Assembly: GCA_051883395.1 (NCBI GenBank)
Contig: JBJETQ010000033.1
Location: forward strand, 1-54,403
Length of the DNA: 54,403 nucleotides
Source: HGM11368 sp051883395
Lineage (GTDB): Bacteria > Bacillota > Clostridia > Christensenellales > UBA3700
Reading direction: 5' to 3'
Shown here: positions 23,823 through 32,880 of the stretch, one piece after another
Numbering within the stretch: the first letter of the stretch is position 1
Layout of the letters: every line of letters starts with the position of its first letter
Notes under the pieces: model-generated
Told to the model about the DNA's origin: nothing
Seen by the model: the letters and a program-made list of their open reading frames with translations, nothing else
Databases searched by the model: none
Position numbers and translations under genes: made by a program

Positions 23823-26792
23823 GTGAAAAACAATTCAGGCGAAAATCAAAATCGTTCTAACAGAATTTTCAACGGACTGATGATTACCGGTCTGTCGCTT
23901 TTGCTGTTTTGTATTCTGGTAGGAGTTTTCGGCAAAGCAGGCGGTTATGTACGCAACTTTTTTGTGGGAGTATTCGGTTATGCCGTCTACGGCTACACTC
24001 TGGCTGCGCTGCTGAGCGGTATTCTTATGATTTTCGGCAGGAGAGCCACAGCAAAACCGGGAGCGACGTTATGTTATATACTTACTCTTGTCATTATCGT
24101 CATGATATGCCACGTTTCTCTTACAAAACATCTTGCTACGGCAGGATATTCCGCATATATCAAGGCATGTTACGACACGGCTGATACGCCTGCCGGCTGG
24201 TTGGGTGCGCTGGTTGCATATCCTATGTGCAAGGCATACGTCTTTGCTATGATTATACTCAGTCTGTTATTGGCGGGATTGATTGCAATGGCTATCGTCG
24301 TCAACGTCAATAGTGAAATTGTCTTTCCTTCGACGGGCAGAGTCAAGGTCTTTGGCAAAAAGAAAGATAATGCGACTCAAACTCCCGACGCACAGGACGC
24401 ACCTGTTAAAAAGAGAGAACTGTACAACGGCACCGTCAGCGGTAAAAACCTTTCCAACAACATAGGCAAAGGCTATCTTTCAAGCAACAAACCGCTGGAA
24501 TACGAGCCGTTGGAGAGTATGGATTTCAATGACGAAGAAAGCGGAGATATAATGGACGAAAACGGAACTCTTATCAATCCGCAGGAAGTAAAAAACAGCG
24601 TGGAACTTCAAAGGCAAGCCGTGCTTGACTTTTGGTATAACGACGGAGCAATACCGCAAACTCCGCAATACAGGGGAGATAAAACCGTGGACGTTTCTAA
24701 GTCCAAATTCGGTCTGCGTAGCAACGCATCTCAGCCAAAAGCAGAGCAAACGCAAGAGTCGTCTTCCGAACCTGCGCAACTCGACGAGCGTTACAAGTCC
24801 TATTCCAACAACTATCGCATGCAACAAATGATGAAAAACATGGGCATTGACGGCGGCGAGCAGGAAAGTAATTCTGTCAACAACGACTTTATGCAGGAGA
24901 TAGAAAACGCTCTCAATCAAGGCTTGCAGGAGTACGGACAAAGCAGCGTTGCGCAAGACGACGCTTGGAATAACGACGAGTCGGACGACTCTCAGATTCA
25001 GAGCAAGCAAGAAGAAGTAAACGTTGAGCCGCTTCAATCTGCCGATGCCGAAGCACAGGCTAAGGAAGCCGAAAAGCAGGCAAGAGCCGAGAGACTGAGA
25101 CAATTGAGAGAAAAGCAGGCGCAAAGACAGCGTGCCAATCAGCAAGCCGAAGAAGAAAAACGCAACGAACAACAAGCCAAGGAAGTAGAAGAAACTCCCG
25201 TCAATTTCCCATATCAGAGTCTTAGACCTGATTTTTCGGCTATGAGAAGTCAGAATCAGGCTTCTGTCCAAAACAATCAACCTGCAAAGGAAGAACCTGC
25301 CAAGGAGCCTAAGCCAAGGGTAATTTTGCCGTACAATCCGCCGTCTTTGGACTGTCTCAAAGATTATCAGGAAGACGTTGCGGTTGACAGCGATTATCTC
25401 GAAACGCTGTCGGGTATTCTCACGTCAAAAATGGCAGATTTCGGCGTGGACATTCACGTCTGCGGCATAGTCAAAGGTCCTACCTTTTCACGTATAGAAT
25501 TTGAGACCAATGCTCAACTCGGACGCATAACTTCCAAGTACAACGATATTGTTATGTGGCTGGGCGTGGAGAGCATGCGTCTTGAAGCGCCAATTCCGGG
25601 CAAGAGATGTTGCGGTATCGAGATTCCTAACAAAAACAGGGGAACGGTCGGCTTAAAAGCCGTCATCAACAGCCCTGAGTTTAACAATACCGACAAAGAA
25701 GGTTTGTATTTTGCGCTCGGTAAAGACATCGACGGCAATTGTTACGTCAGCGACATTACCAAATTTCCGCATGCACTCGTTGCAGGCGCATCGGGCGCAG
25801 GTAAATCGGTATGTCTCAACGGAATGATATGTAGTATGCTCTACAAGTATTCTCCCGAAGAATTGAGAATGATACTAGTCGACCCTAAGGTCGTGGAACT
25901 CAACGTTTACCGCAATATACCGCACTTGCTCATTCCGCAGATTTTGTCGGAAGAAAAGAAGGTAATCAATGCACTCAAATGGGCAGTAGACGAGATGGAA
26001 AAGAGATATCAGCTCATGACCGACATGTCGGTAGCCAACTTGGCGCAGTACAACGAAGAAGTGGACGACAAGTCAAAGAAGTTGCCGTTTATTCTTATAG
26101 TAATAGACGAAGTGGGTGATATCATTTTGTCGCCTGTGGGCAAAGAATTCCAGGTTTTGGTCAAAAAACTTGCCGCCAAAGCTCGTGCCGCAGGTATTCA
26201 CCTTATACTTGCCACCCAAAGACCGTCGGTTGACGTCATCACGGGTACTATCAAGTCCAATCTCCCTACGAGAATTGCGTTTGCCGTAACCAGCGGCGTT
26301 GACAGCAAGACCATACTTGACTGTCAGGGCGCAGAAAAATTGTTGCGTATGGGCGATATGCTTTACAAAGAAGCAGTCAAGCCTAACCCTGTGAGAGTGC
26401 AAGGAGCTTTTATTCATACCAAAGAAGTCAAAGCTATCGTCGAACAGGTCAAGAGTCGCAATCAGGCATATTTCGATGATGACGTCGTCAACTTTATCAA
26501 CAAGACGGAAGAAGAAAGCGTCGTAGAAGCCGAGAGTGGCGACAAGAAGAATAGTGAGTTTCCTGACGAATTGTGTCTTGACGTACTTGATTACGGTCTT
26601 ACCAATTCTACCATATCGATATCAGGACTTCAAAGGCGTTTTGCGCTTGGTTTCAACAGGGCAGGCAGAATAGTCGATTGGCTCAAAAGCAAAGGATATA
26701 TAAGAATGGAAGGCAAAACTTTTGTGTTTGCTCTCAACGAAGAACAGGTGGAACAACTCAAAAAACGAGCTTTGGAAGGAGATGAAGAATGA
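23823..26792 (+). CDS. ftsK: DNA translocase FtsK/SpoIIIE
   Basis: FtsK/SpoIIIE pumps chromosomal DNA through the division or sporulation septum. With the GTG at 23823, which has AAGGAG six bases upstream, the product is 989 residues. It has about four N-terminal transmembrane helices, a long Gln/Glu-rich linker (roughly residues 130-490) with predicted coiled coil near 410-460, and a RecA-like motor. The motor shows Walker A GASGAGKS near residue 657, Walker B ILIVIDEVGD and ATQRPSVDVITG. The C-terminal winged-helix gamma domain contains LQRRFALGFNRAGRIVDWL near 935. An in-frame ATG at 23793 sits at the predicted transcription start and could give a leaderless form ten residues longer. It overlaps rimO by four bases. 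Confidence 0.94.
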   Translation: MKNNSGENQNRSNRIFNGLMITGLSLLLFCILVGVFGKAGGYVRNFFVGVFGYAVYGYTLAALLSGILMIFGRRATAKPGATLCYILTLVIIVMICHVSLTKHLATAGYSAYIKACYDTADTPAGWLGALVAYPMCKAYVFAMIILSLLLAGLIAMAIVVNVNSEIVFPSTGRVKVFGKKKDNATQTPDAQDAPVKKRELYNGTVSGKNLSNNIGKGYLSSNKPLEYEPLESMDFNDEESGDIMDENGTLINPQEVKNSVELQRQAVLDFWYNDGAIPQTPQYRGDKTVDVSKSKFGLRSNASQPKAEQTQESSSEPAQLDERYKSYSNNYRMQQMMKNMGIDGGEQESNSVNNDFMQEIENALNQGLQEYGQSSVAQDDAWNNDESDDSQIQSKQEEVNVEPLQSADAEAQAKEAEKQARAERLRQLREKQAQRQRANQQAEEEKRNEQQAKEVEETPVNFPYQSLRPDFSAMRSQNQASVQNNQPAKEEPAKEPKPRVILPYNPPSLDCLKDYQEDVAVDSDYLETLSGILTSKMADFGVDIHVCGIVKGPTFSRIEFETNAQLGRITSKYNDIVMWLGVESMRLEAPIPGKRCCGIEIPNKNRGTVGLKAVINSPEFNNTDKEGLYFALGKDIDGNCYVSDITKFPHALVAGASGAGKSVCLNGMICSMLYKYSPEELRMILVDPKVVELNVYRNIPHLLIPQILSEEKKVINALKWAVDEMEKRYQLMTDMSVANLAQYNEEVDDKSKKLPFILIVIDEVGDIILSPVGKEFQVLVKKLAAKARAAGIHLILATQRPSVDVITGTIKSNLPTRIAFAVTSGVDSKTILDCQGAEKLLRMGDMLYKEAVKPNPVRVQGAFIHTKEVKAIVEQVKSRNQAYFDDDVVNFINKTEEESVVEAESGDKKNSEFPDELCLDVLDYGLTNSTISISGLQRRFALGFNRAGRIVDWLKSKGYIRMEGKTFVFALNEEQVEQLKKRALEGDEE

Positions 26793-28108
26793 AAGTAGGT
26801 ACCATATCGCTGGGTTGCGATAAAAACAGAATCGATACCGAAAATATGCTCGGATATCTCAAAGACGACGGCTTTGAGTTTACTTCCGACCCTGCCGACG
26901 CCGATATAATAATAATCAACACCTGTGGCTTTATCGAATCGGCTAAGAGAGAAGCAATCGACACGATATTGGAGATGTCAGATTACAAAAGACAAGGCAA
27001 GTGTCAGTATCTGGTCGTTACGGGCTGTCTTGCGCAGAGATATATGGACGAGCTTAGCAAGGAGATGAAGGAAGTAGACGTATTTTTGGGTACTACCAGC
27101 TATCACAAATTGCCCGAAATACTAAAAAATCTCAAACGTAACAGCGAGCAGATATGTATTAAAAACGACATCAACGAAAGACATTTTACAACCGGGCGTG
27201 TTTTGACTACGCCTGAGCATTATGCCTACGTCAAAATTGCCGAAGGTTGCGACAATCATTGTACCTATTGTGCTATTCCTTACATAAGGGGCAAATATAC
27301 TTCAAGGCCGATAGAAGATATTGTGCAGGAAGTCAAAGACCTGCTTGCCAACCATTGCACCAAAGAGATTATTCTGGTTGCGCAGGACGTTAGCAATTAC
27401 GGCAAAGACTTGTATGGAGAAGTAAGGCTGATTGAATTGTTGGAGCAACTCAGCCAACTCGACGTGCAATGGATACGTTTGCTCTATCTGTATCCGGAAC
27501 TTATTACGGACGAACTGCTCGATTATATTGTATCCAATCCAAAAATTTGCAAATATCTTGACATACCATGTCAGCATATAAGTGATACAATATTGAAAAA
27601 GATGAACAGGAGAGTAAACGGCGAATATATTGTAAATCTTATTAAGAAGATCAGAAGCAAAGGAAATTTTGCCATTCGTTCAACATTCATAGTAGGTTTT
27701 CCGCAGGAGAGTGAAGAAGATTACAAACAGCTTGTTGACTTTGTAGAGTGGGCAAAATTGGACAGATGCGGGTTTTTTGCATATTCCTGCGAAGAAGGAA
27801 CGCCTGCTGCACGTATGAGCGGACAGATTGACGAACAGGTCAAAAAGCAGAGAGTAGAAAAACTTTACGATATATCGCAGAATATACTTCAACTCAAATT
27901 GAAAGAGCGTATCGGACAGGTTGTTGACGTAATATACGAAGGCGTCGATTATGACAGACAAGTCTTTTACGGCAGGACGCAATTCGATGCTCCCGACATA
28001 GATACGGTAGTATATTTTACTTCAAAGCGTCCTGTGGACATAGGCTTGATTTACAAGGTGAAAATTACAGGCGTTGACGGAGAAGACAGTATAGGAGAGT
28101 TGATATGA
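26789..28108 (+). CDS. rimO: ribosomal protein S12 methylthiotransferase RimO
   Basis: RimO adds a methylthio group to the conserved aspartate of ribosomal protein S12. The 439-residue protein has the N-terminal UPF0004 cluster cysteines C10 (SLGCDKN), C46 (NTCGF) and C80 (TGCLAQRY). The radical-SAM motif CDNHCTYC follows (C154, C158, C161), and a C-terminal TRAM domain ends the protein. SLGCDKN together with FIESA distinguishes RimO from MiaB. It is coupled to ftsK and pgsA by ATGA overlaps on both sides. Confidence 0.95.
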   Translation: MKVGTISLGCDKNRIDTENMLGYLKDDGFEFTSDPADADIIIINTCGFIESAKREAIDTILEMSDYKRQGKCQYLVVTGCLAQRYMDELSKEMKEVDVFLGTTSYHKLPEILKNLKRNSEQICIKNDINERHFTTGRVLTTPEHYAYVKIAEGCDNHCTYCAIPYIRGKYTSRPIEDIVQEVKDLLANHCTKEIILVAQDVSNYGKDLYGEVRLIELLEQLSQLDVQWIRLLYLYPELITDELLDYIVSNPKICKYLDIPCQHISDTILKKMNRRVNGEYIVNLIKKIRSKGNFAIRSTFIVGFPQESEEDYKQLVDFVEWAKLDRCGFFAYSCEEGTPAARMSGQIDEQVKKQRVEKLYDISQNILQLKLKERIGQVVDVIYEGVDYDRQVFYGRTQFDAPDIDTVVYFTSKRPVDIGLIYKVKITGVDGEDSIGELI

Positions 28109-28689
28109 ATTTACCTACAAAAATTACGGTTGCCAGATTGGTATTGATACCGATATTCATTTTGTCGTATTGTTTGCAGTCGGTGTGGAAATATATGTTT
28201 ATTTTCACTTGGCTGATATTTATGGTGGCGTCCCTTACCGATTATCTTGACGGGCATCTTGCGAGAAAGTATAATCTCATAACCAATCTGGGCAAGTTTC
28301 TTGACCCGATTGCCGACAAAGTGCTGGTAGTAGCAGGGTTGTTTGTAATAGTAGAAGGCGGATATTTGCCTGTGCCTTATCTGGCGATGATTTGTTCGGT
28401 GCTGATAATGGCAAGAGAACTTATTATCGGACTGTTCAGGCAGATGGCGGCGTTGCGCAACTTTGTGCTTGCAGCCGACAAGTTGGGCAAAATCAAAACC
28501 GCTTCCACAATGTTCGGTATGAGTTTCATACTTTTTGCACCGCCTTCGATGTCGTCGCAATACGTTGTGTTCAAGGTGTTTATATGGATAGGTACTGTGA
28601 TTTTCGTGTTTGCAACCGTCATGACGATTGTCAGCGGACTCAATTATATACTCAAAAACAAGGCTATACTTGCCGAAACAAAAGAATAA
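28105..28689 (+). CDS. pgsA: CDP-diacylglycerol-glycerol-3-phosphate 3-phosphatidyltransferase
   Basis: PgsA makes phosphatidylglycerol phosphate, the first committed step to phosphatidylglycerol and cardiolipin. The 194-residue integral membrane protein has about five or six helices and the CDP-alcohol phosphotransferase motif D-G-x2-A-R-x8-G-x3-D-x3-D in DYLDGHLARKY...GKFLDPIADK. The N-terminal LPTKITVARL fits PgsA rather than cardiolipin synthase. It overlaps rimO by four bases. The pgsA-cinA-recA-rny order matches Bacillus. Confidence 0.95.
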   Translation: MNLPTKITVARLVLIPIFILSYCLQSVWKYMFIFTWLIFMVASLTDYLDGHLARKYNLITNLGKFLDPIADKVLVVAGLFVIVEGGYLPVPYLAMICSVLIMARELIIGLFRQMAALRNFVLAADKLGKIKTASTMFGMSFILFAPPSMSSQYVVFKVFIWIGTVIFVFATVMTIVSGLNYILKNKAILAETKE

Positions 28690-28700
28690 AGTAAAAGACT

Positions 28701-29402
28701 ATGATAGACAACAACAAAGACCTGTGTATAATCAAAGCAATAGAACTGACAGGTGAACAAGTAGACGAAATAATGGAATTATCCGGCGACGACATTGCGG
28801 TAAGCGTGGACGTCGAAGGACTAGATTACAAGATTATAGTGGACAATTCAGGCGGAGAAGAAGTGGACTTTTTTAGTACAATCAATGCCGTCAAAAAAAT
28901 AGCCGGAGACAAGATTTATAGCGAAGATGACGAAACGCTGGAAGAAAAAGTAGTAAAACTTGCTTTGGAAAAAGGCGTAAGAATAGCCGTTGCGGAGTCT
29001 TTGACGGGTGGTATGATATGTAGCAGAATAGTCAACGTATCGGGTAGCTCGGGAGTGCTTAACGAAGGTTTGGTTACATATACCAATGCCGCCAAAGTAA
29101 AAAGACTGCACGTCAAACTGACCACGTTGAGAGATTATGGAGTTGTCAGCGAGCAGACAGCAAAAGAAATGGCTTTGGGACTGCGTAGCAAGGACAACGC
29201 CTTGGTTGTTGCAACCACGGGTTGTGCAGGACCGGGCAGCGACGCAGACGATTCTCCTGTCGGACTGGCTTATATCGGCGTTGCGGGAAATAACGGCGTA
29301 GACGCCTACAAACTTAATCTCGAAGGCGAAAGAAACGTAATAAGAAAGAGCGTTACGGACAAGGCTTTGTACTTGTTGCTCAATTATATAACAAAATATT
29401 AA
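28701..29402 (+). CDS. cinA: CinA C-terminal domain protein (nicotinamide-nucleotide amidase-like) with short N-terminal region
   Basis: The C-terminal 150 residues (from about residue 80) are a CinA-C/PncC domain, which deamidates nicotinamide mononucleotide. It shows AESLTGGMICSRI and TTGCAGPGSD, the two active-site segments. Full-length CinA proteins of about 410 residues carry an N-terminal MoaB-like domain; that domain is absent here. The first 75 residues end with IYSEDDETLEEKVV, matching the junction that precedes the amidase domain in full CinA, so they may be a remnant of the middle KH-type region. It lies between pgsA and recA, the usual place for cinA. Confidence 0.87.
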   Translation: MIDNNKDLCIIKAIELTGEQVDEIMELSGDDIAVSVDVEGLDYKIIVDNSGGEEVDFFSTINAVKKIAGDKIYSEDDETLEEKVVKLALEKGVRIAVAESLTGGMICSRIVNVSGSSGVLNEGLVTYTNAAKVKRLHVKLTTLRDYGVVSEQTAKEMALGLRSKDNALVVATTGCAGPGSDADDSPVGLAYIGVAGNNGVDAYKLNLEGERNVIRKSVTDKALYLLLNYITKY

Positions 29403-29414
29403 GGAAGGTAAATT

Positions 29415-30428
29415 ATGGCAAAAGAAAAGAAAGTATTGGATAGTGAAAAGAACAGTTTGATTGAAGACGCCATCGCCAAGATAGAAAAACAATACGGCAA
29501 AGGTGCAATTATGAAATTGGGCGACGAGAGCGTAGGTCCGATTGAGGTTATAAGCACAGGTTGTCTTTCTTTGGATATGGCGCTGGGTGTAGGCGGTCTT
29601 CCTAAGGGTAGAATTATTGAGATATACGGACCTGAATCTTCCGGTAAAACCACGGTTGCGTTGAGTGCGGTTGCTGAGTGCCAAAAGGCAGGCGGAACGG
29701 CTGCTTTTATCGATGCAGAGCATGCGCTTGACCCTGTATATGCCGAAAAACTGGGTGTTGACGTCAACAATCTTTACGTTTCTCAGCCTGATGATGCCGA
29801 ACAAGGACTTAATATTGCCGAGACGCTTGTACGAAGCAATTCCATAGACATAATCGTTATCGATTCGGTTGCCGCACTTACTCCGAGAGCGGAAATCGAA
29901 GGAGAAATGGGACAATCAACCATAGGTTTGCAGGCGAGACTGATGTCTCAGGCTTTGCGTAAACTGACCGCAATCATCAGCAAGACAAATACGTGTCTTA
30001 TCTTCATCAATCAGCTCAGAGAAAAGGTAGGCATTATGTTCGGCAATCCCGAAGTTACTCCGGGCGGCAAGGCTCTCAAATTCTATTCCAGCGTAAGAAT
30101 GGAAGTAAGAAAGGGCGACGCCATCAAGGACGGAACGGAATTTATCGGAAACAAAGCCAAGGTAAAAATAGTCAAGAATAAAGTAGCACCGCCTTTCAAA
30201 AACTGCGAATTCGACATTTTGTTTGGCAAAGGTATATCGGCTATGGGCTGTATAGTTGATATAGGTATCAATATGGGCATATTGGTCAAGAGCGGTTCGT
30301 GGATAAGCTACAACGACGAAAAGATTGCTCAGGGCAGAGATAAAGCCATATCCTATCTTGACGACAATCCGGAAGTTGCCGAAGAAATCAAAGCCAGAAT
30401 TCTTGAAAAAACGAGAGAAAACAAATAA
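29415..30428 (+). CDS. recA: recombinase RecA
   Basis: RecA forms filaments on single-stranded DNA, drives strand exchange and triggers LexA cleavage. The 337-residue product has Walker A GPESSGKTT at residues 72-80, the VIDSVAALTPRAE Walker B segment, the L1/L2 loop regions (GEMGSQ-like GEMGQSTIGLQARLMSQALRKL) and NQLREKVGIMFGNPEVTPGG. AAGGAAGG precedes the ATG. The C-terminal acidic tail is short. No SOS box was recognised upstream, and the gene appears to be transcribed with rimO-pgsA-cinA. Confidence 0.97.
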   Translation: MAKEKKVLDSEKNSLIEDAIAKIEKQYGKGAIMKLGDESVGPIEVISTGCLSLDMALGVGGLPKGRIIEIYGPESSGKTTVALSAVAECQKAGGTAAFIDAEHALDPVYAEKLGVDVNNLYVSQPDDAEQGLNIAETLVRSNSIDIIVIDSVAALTPRAEIEGEMGQSTIGLQARLMSQALRKLTAIISKTNTCLIFINQLREKVGIMFGNPEVTPGGKALKFYSSVRMEVRKGDAIKDGTEFIGNKAKVKIVKNKVAPPFKNCEFDILFGKGISAMGCIVDIGINMGILVKSGSWISYNDEKIAQGRDKAISYLDDNPEVAEEIKARILEKTRENK

Positions 30429-30442
30429 ATGGATAATTGGTA

Positions 30443-30471
30443 TTGACTTTAAAGTTAATATTATTTATAAT
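30443..30471 (+). promoter_or_regulatory. sigma-A type promoter of rny
   Basis: TTGACT (30443-30448) and TATAAT (30466-30471) are 17 bp apart. The leader of about 48 nt contains AGGAGG before the ATG. Confidence 0.82.
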
Positions 30472-30525
30472 AAAATATGCAGTAATATGCAATGCAACTT
30501 AACAATTTAATATCAGGAGGTTAAT

Positions 30526-32127
30526 ATGACAACTACATTCAGTTGCTTCAATTATCTTCTTGGGATAGATTCCGGAGCCGTTGTCGGTATAGCGGTAGCT
30601 ATGGTTGTTTTGGGCTGTGCTATCGGCTTGCTGGCTTACAGATTTGTTGCTCGCCGTATGGTTGGCAGCGTAAAACAAGAATGTAACCGTATCAGAGAAG
30701 AAGGCCGTCAGGACGCCAAATCCTATCTCAAAGAGGCAAAAGTTGAAGCAAAAGACGAACAACAGAGACTTCGTAGTGAATTTGAGAAAGAGTGTAAAGA
30801 AAGACGTAACGAAATAAATCGTACCGAACAAAGACTTGCTCAAAGAGAAGATTTTTTATCCAAAAAAGAGAGTGCCATCGACCACAAGTCAGATGTGCTG
30901 GACGATAAAAAGAAACAACTCGAAGACAGAGAAAAGAAACTTGACAGTTTGGAAGAAGAAATTCAAAACGCTCACGCAAGAATGATTGAAGAAATCGAAA
31001 AGGTTGCTCAGATGAGCCAGGCAGAAGCGAAGGACGTTTTGATGAACGAACTTTTGGAAGAAGCACGCAGAGACGCTGCTGTGGAAGCAAAAGAAATCGA
31101 GCAGAAGGCAAAGGAAGAAGCCGACAAAAAGGCCAAGAACATTGTAGCGATGGCTATTCAGAGATGTTCTGCCGACCATGCGTCGGAATTTGCGGTTTCG
31201 GTTGTAGAATTGCCTAGCGAAGATATGAAAGGTCGCTTAATTGGTAGAGTGGGCAGAAATATCCGAGCAATTGAAAACGCCACGGGCGTCGACCTTATTA
31301 TCGACGATACCCCTGACGTAGTTACCTTGTCGGGCTTTGACCCGGTTAGGAGAGAAGTTGCCAGACTTACTATCGAAAGACTGGTAGCTGACGGTAGAAT
31401 TCACCCTGCTCGCATAGAAGAAACGGCGGAAAAGGTGAAGAAAGAACTTGATGCGCAAATGAAGGAAGCGGGCGAAAATGCGGCGTTTGACGCCAACGTT
31501 TACGGCTTGCATCCGGAAATTATAAAGCTTTTGGGTAGACTGAAATACCGTACGAGCTACGGACAAAACGTACTCAAACACTCCTTGGAAGTAAGTTATC
31601 TTGCAGGTATCATGGCGGCAGAGCTTGGCGCCGACGTCAAGGTTGCCAAACGTGCTGGATTGTTGCACGATATAGGCAAGGCGGTAGACCATGAAGTAGA
31701 AGGTACTCATATATCCATAGGTGTAGAAATCGCCAAAAAATTCAAAGAAAGCCCTGCGGTCGTACATGCGATAGAAGCGCATCACGGCGACGTTGAGGCT
31801 AAGACGATAGAAGCTGTTATCGTACAGGCTGCGGACTCTATATCGGGCGCAAGACCGGGCGCAAGACGAGAATCGCTTGAAAACTACGTCAAGAGATTGG
31901 AAAAACTCGAAAGCGTTGCCAATGCGTTTGAAGGTGTAGAGCAATCGTTTGCCATTCAGGCAGGCAGAGAAATCCGAGTTATGGTAAAACCAGAAAAGGT
32001 TGACGACAAAGCCACGGCATTTTTGGCAAAGGATATTGCCAAAAAGATTGAGGCAGAACTGGAATATCCGGGACAAATCAAAGTCAACGTCATCAGGGAA
32101 GTCAGACATACGGAATATGCCAAGTAA
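30526..32127 (+). CDS. rny: ribonuclease Y
   Basis: RNase Y is the membrane-anchored endoribonuclease that starts mRNA decay in many Gram-positive bacteria. The 533-residue protein has one N-terminal transmembrane helix (about residues 19-42) and a long charged coiled coil (about 45-215). A KH domain around GRLIGRVGRNIRAIE near 235 precedes an HD domain with LLHDIGKAVDHE near 378. AGGAGG precedes the start. In Bacillus, ymdB and spoVS follow; here there is a terminator and then two convergent genes. Confidence 0.96.
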   Translation: MTTTFSCFNYLLGIDSGAVVGIAVAMVVLGCAIGLLAYRFVARRMVGSVKQECNRIREEGRQDAKSYLKEAKVEAKDEQQRLRSEFEKECKERRNEINRTEQRLAQREDFLSKKESAIDHKSDVLDDKKKQLEDREKKLDSLEEEIQNAHARMIEEIEKVAQMSQAEAKDVLMNELLEEARRDAAVEAKEIEQKAKEEADKKAKNIVAMAIQRCSADHASEFAVSVVELPSEDMKGRLIGRVGRNIRAIENATGVDLIIDDTPDVVTLSGFDPVRREVARLTIERLVADGRIHPARIEETAEKVKKELDAQMKEAGENAAFDANVYGLHPEIIKLLGRLKYRTSYGQNVLKHSLEVSYLAGIMAAELGADVKVAKRAGLLHDIGKAVDHEVEGTHISIGVEIAKKFKESPAVVHAIEAHHGDVEAKTIEAVIVQAADSISGARPGARRESLENYVKRLEKLESVANAFEGVEQSFAIQAGREIRVMVKPEKVDDKATAFLAKDIAKKIEAELEYPGQIKVNVIREVRHTEYAK

Positions 32128-32130
32128 ACA

Positions 32131-32163
32131 AAAAGTCGCTTGCGATTGCAGGCGACTTTTTTT
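32131..32163 (+). terminator. intrinsic terminator after rny
   Basis: A 13-bp stem (AAAAGTCGCTTGC with GCAGGCGACTTTT, one G-U) has a GATT loop and is followed by TTT. It abuts the 3' end of the convergent SpoIIM-like gene; the A-tract on the other side may let it work in both directions. Confidence 0.9.
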
Positions 32164-32782
32164 AATAGAACAAAAATCGGAAAATAAGCGGTAACAATAT
32201 ACAAATAACAAGATTGATTACCAGACAAACAATCAACAAAATTAGTGAAATTTTTGCGGAAGATTTCAGTATGTTCGGGCAAAGATTAAGTCCGTTGATG
32301 CAGTTGTTGAATCCGAGATTGTATATTACGATTATTGCGCTTACTGCCATAAATAAAAGCCACAATGGCAGATAATACAAGATAAGAGAAAATATAGCTG
32401 TAAGAGCGTTTACTTTGAAAGCAACCGTAAGGCTATATCCTATTCTGTATCCCACAAACGCTATCACGCCGAAACTTATCAGCGAAAAGAGCGGATTGAG
32501 AATAGACAAAAAAGCTATAAATATTACCAAAGCAAAATACAGACTTATTTTGAACCAGGAGCCAAAATAGCTGTAACCGCCTTCGCTCAACAACAAATAA
32601 GGACAAAACTGGTCGGGGTTGTCAATGTCCTTTCCTACGACAATACCTATTATCAGACCTATGATAGACGAAATCGCAATGACAAGAAATATCCACCAAT
32701 ATTTTTTTAGTTGCAGGTTAGAATGGATATTTGCAGGAAAAACCCTAAGTTTAGGCACGTTTTTGTCAGTTTGTTGTTTCAT
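32162..32782 (-). CDS. SpoIIM-like (DUF95-type) integral membrane protein
   Basis: This is a 206-residue membrane protein with a polar 27-residue N-terminus, one helix at about residues 28-50, an extracytoplasmic loop of about 30 residues, then at least four helices. The spacing, and a segment VGYRIGYSLTVAF followed by a helix with a central proline (YYLPLWLLF), resemble SpoIIM, the membrane subunit of the peptidoglycan-degrading engulfment complex DMP. The match is from memory and weak at residue level; a generic YIP1-like protein cannot be excluded. It lies downstream of a Spo0A-domain gene on the same strand. No ribosome binding site is visible. spoIID and spoIIP are not in the window. Confidence 0.5.
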   Translation of the reverse strand: MKQQTDKNVPKLRVFPANIHSNLQLKKYWWIFLVIAISSIIGLIIGIVVGKDIDNPDQFCPYLLLSEGGYSYFGSWFKISLYFALVIFIAFLSILNPLFSLISFGVIAFVGYRIGYSLTVAFKVNALTAIFSLILYYLPLWLLFMAVSAIIVIYNLGFNNCINGLNLCPNILKSSAKISLILLIVCLVINLVICILLPLIFRFLFY

Positions 32783-32842
32783 ATAATATTTTATCGTGTG
32801 TAAAAAATAAATATGATAAATAATGCAAAATAGCTCGTTTTG

Positions 32843-32849
32843 TGTCGAA
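32843..32849 (+). promoter_or_regulatory. core Spo0A box between the two minus-strand genes
   Basis: A perfect TGTCGAA lies about 60-67 bases upstream of the SpoIIM-like start codon, inside a 98-bp gap. The heptamer is expected by chance several times in the whole window but only about 0.01 times in a gap of this size. Confidence 0.42.
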
Positions 32850-32880
32850 TAGAAAATAATTTGAATTGAGCCAAATGAGA

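Noticed and set aside
24900..25200. Repetitive Gln/Glu-rich coding stretch in ftsK as a possible repeat element
   Set aside because: It is the normal low-complexity linker of FtsK/SpoIIIE and has no nucleotide-level repeat.
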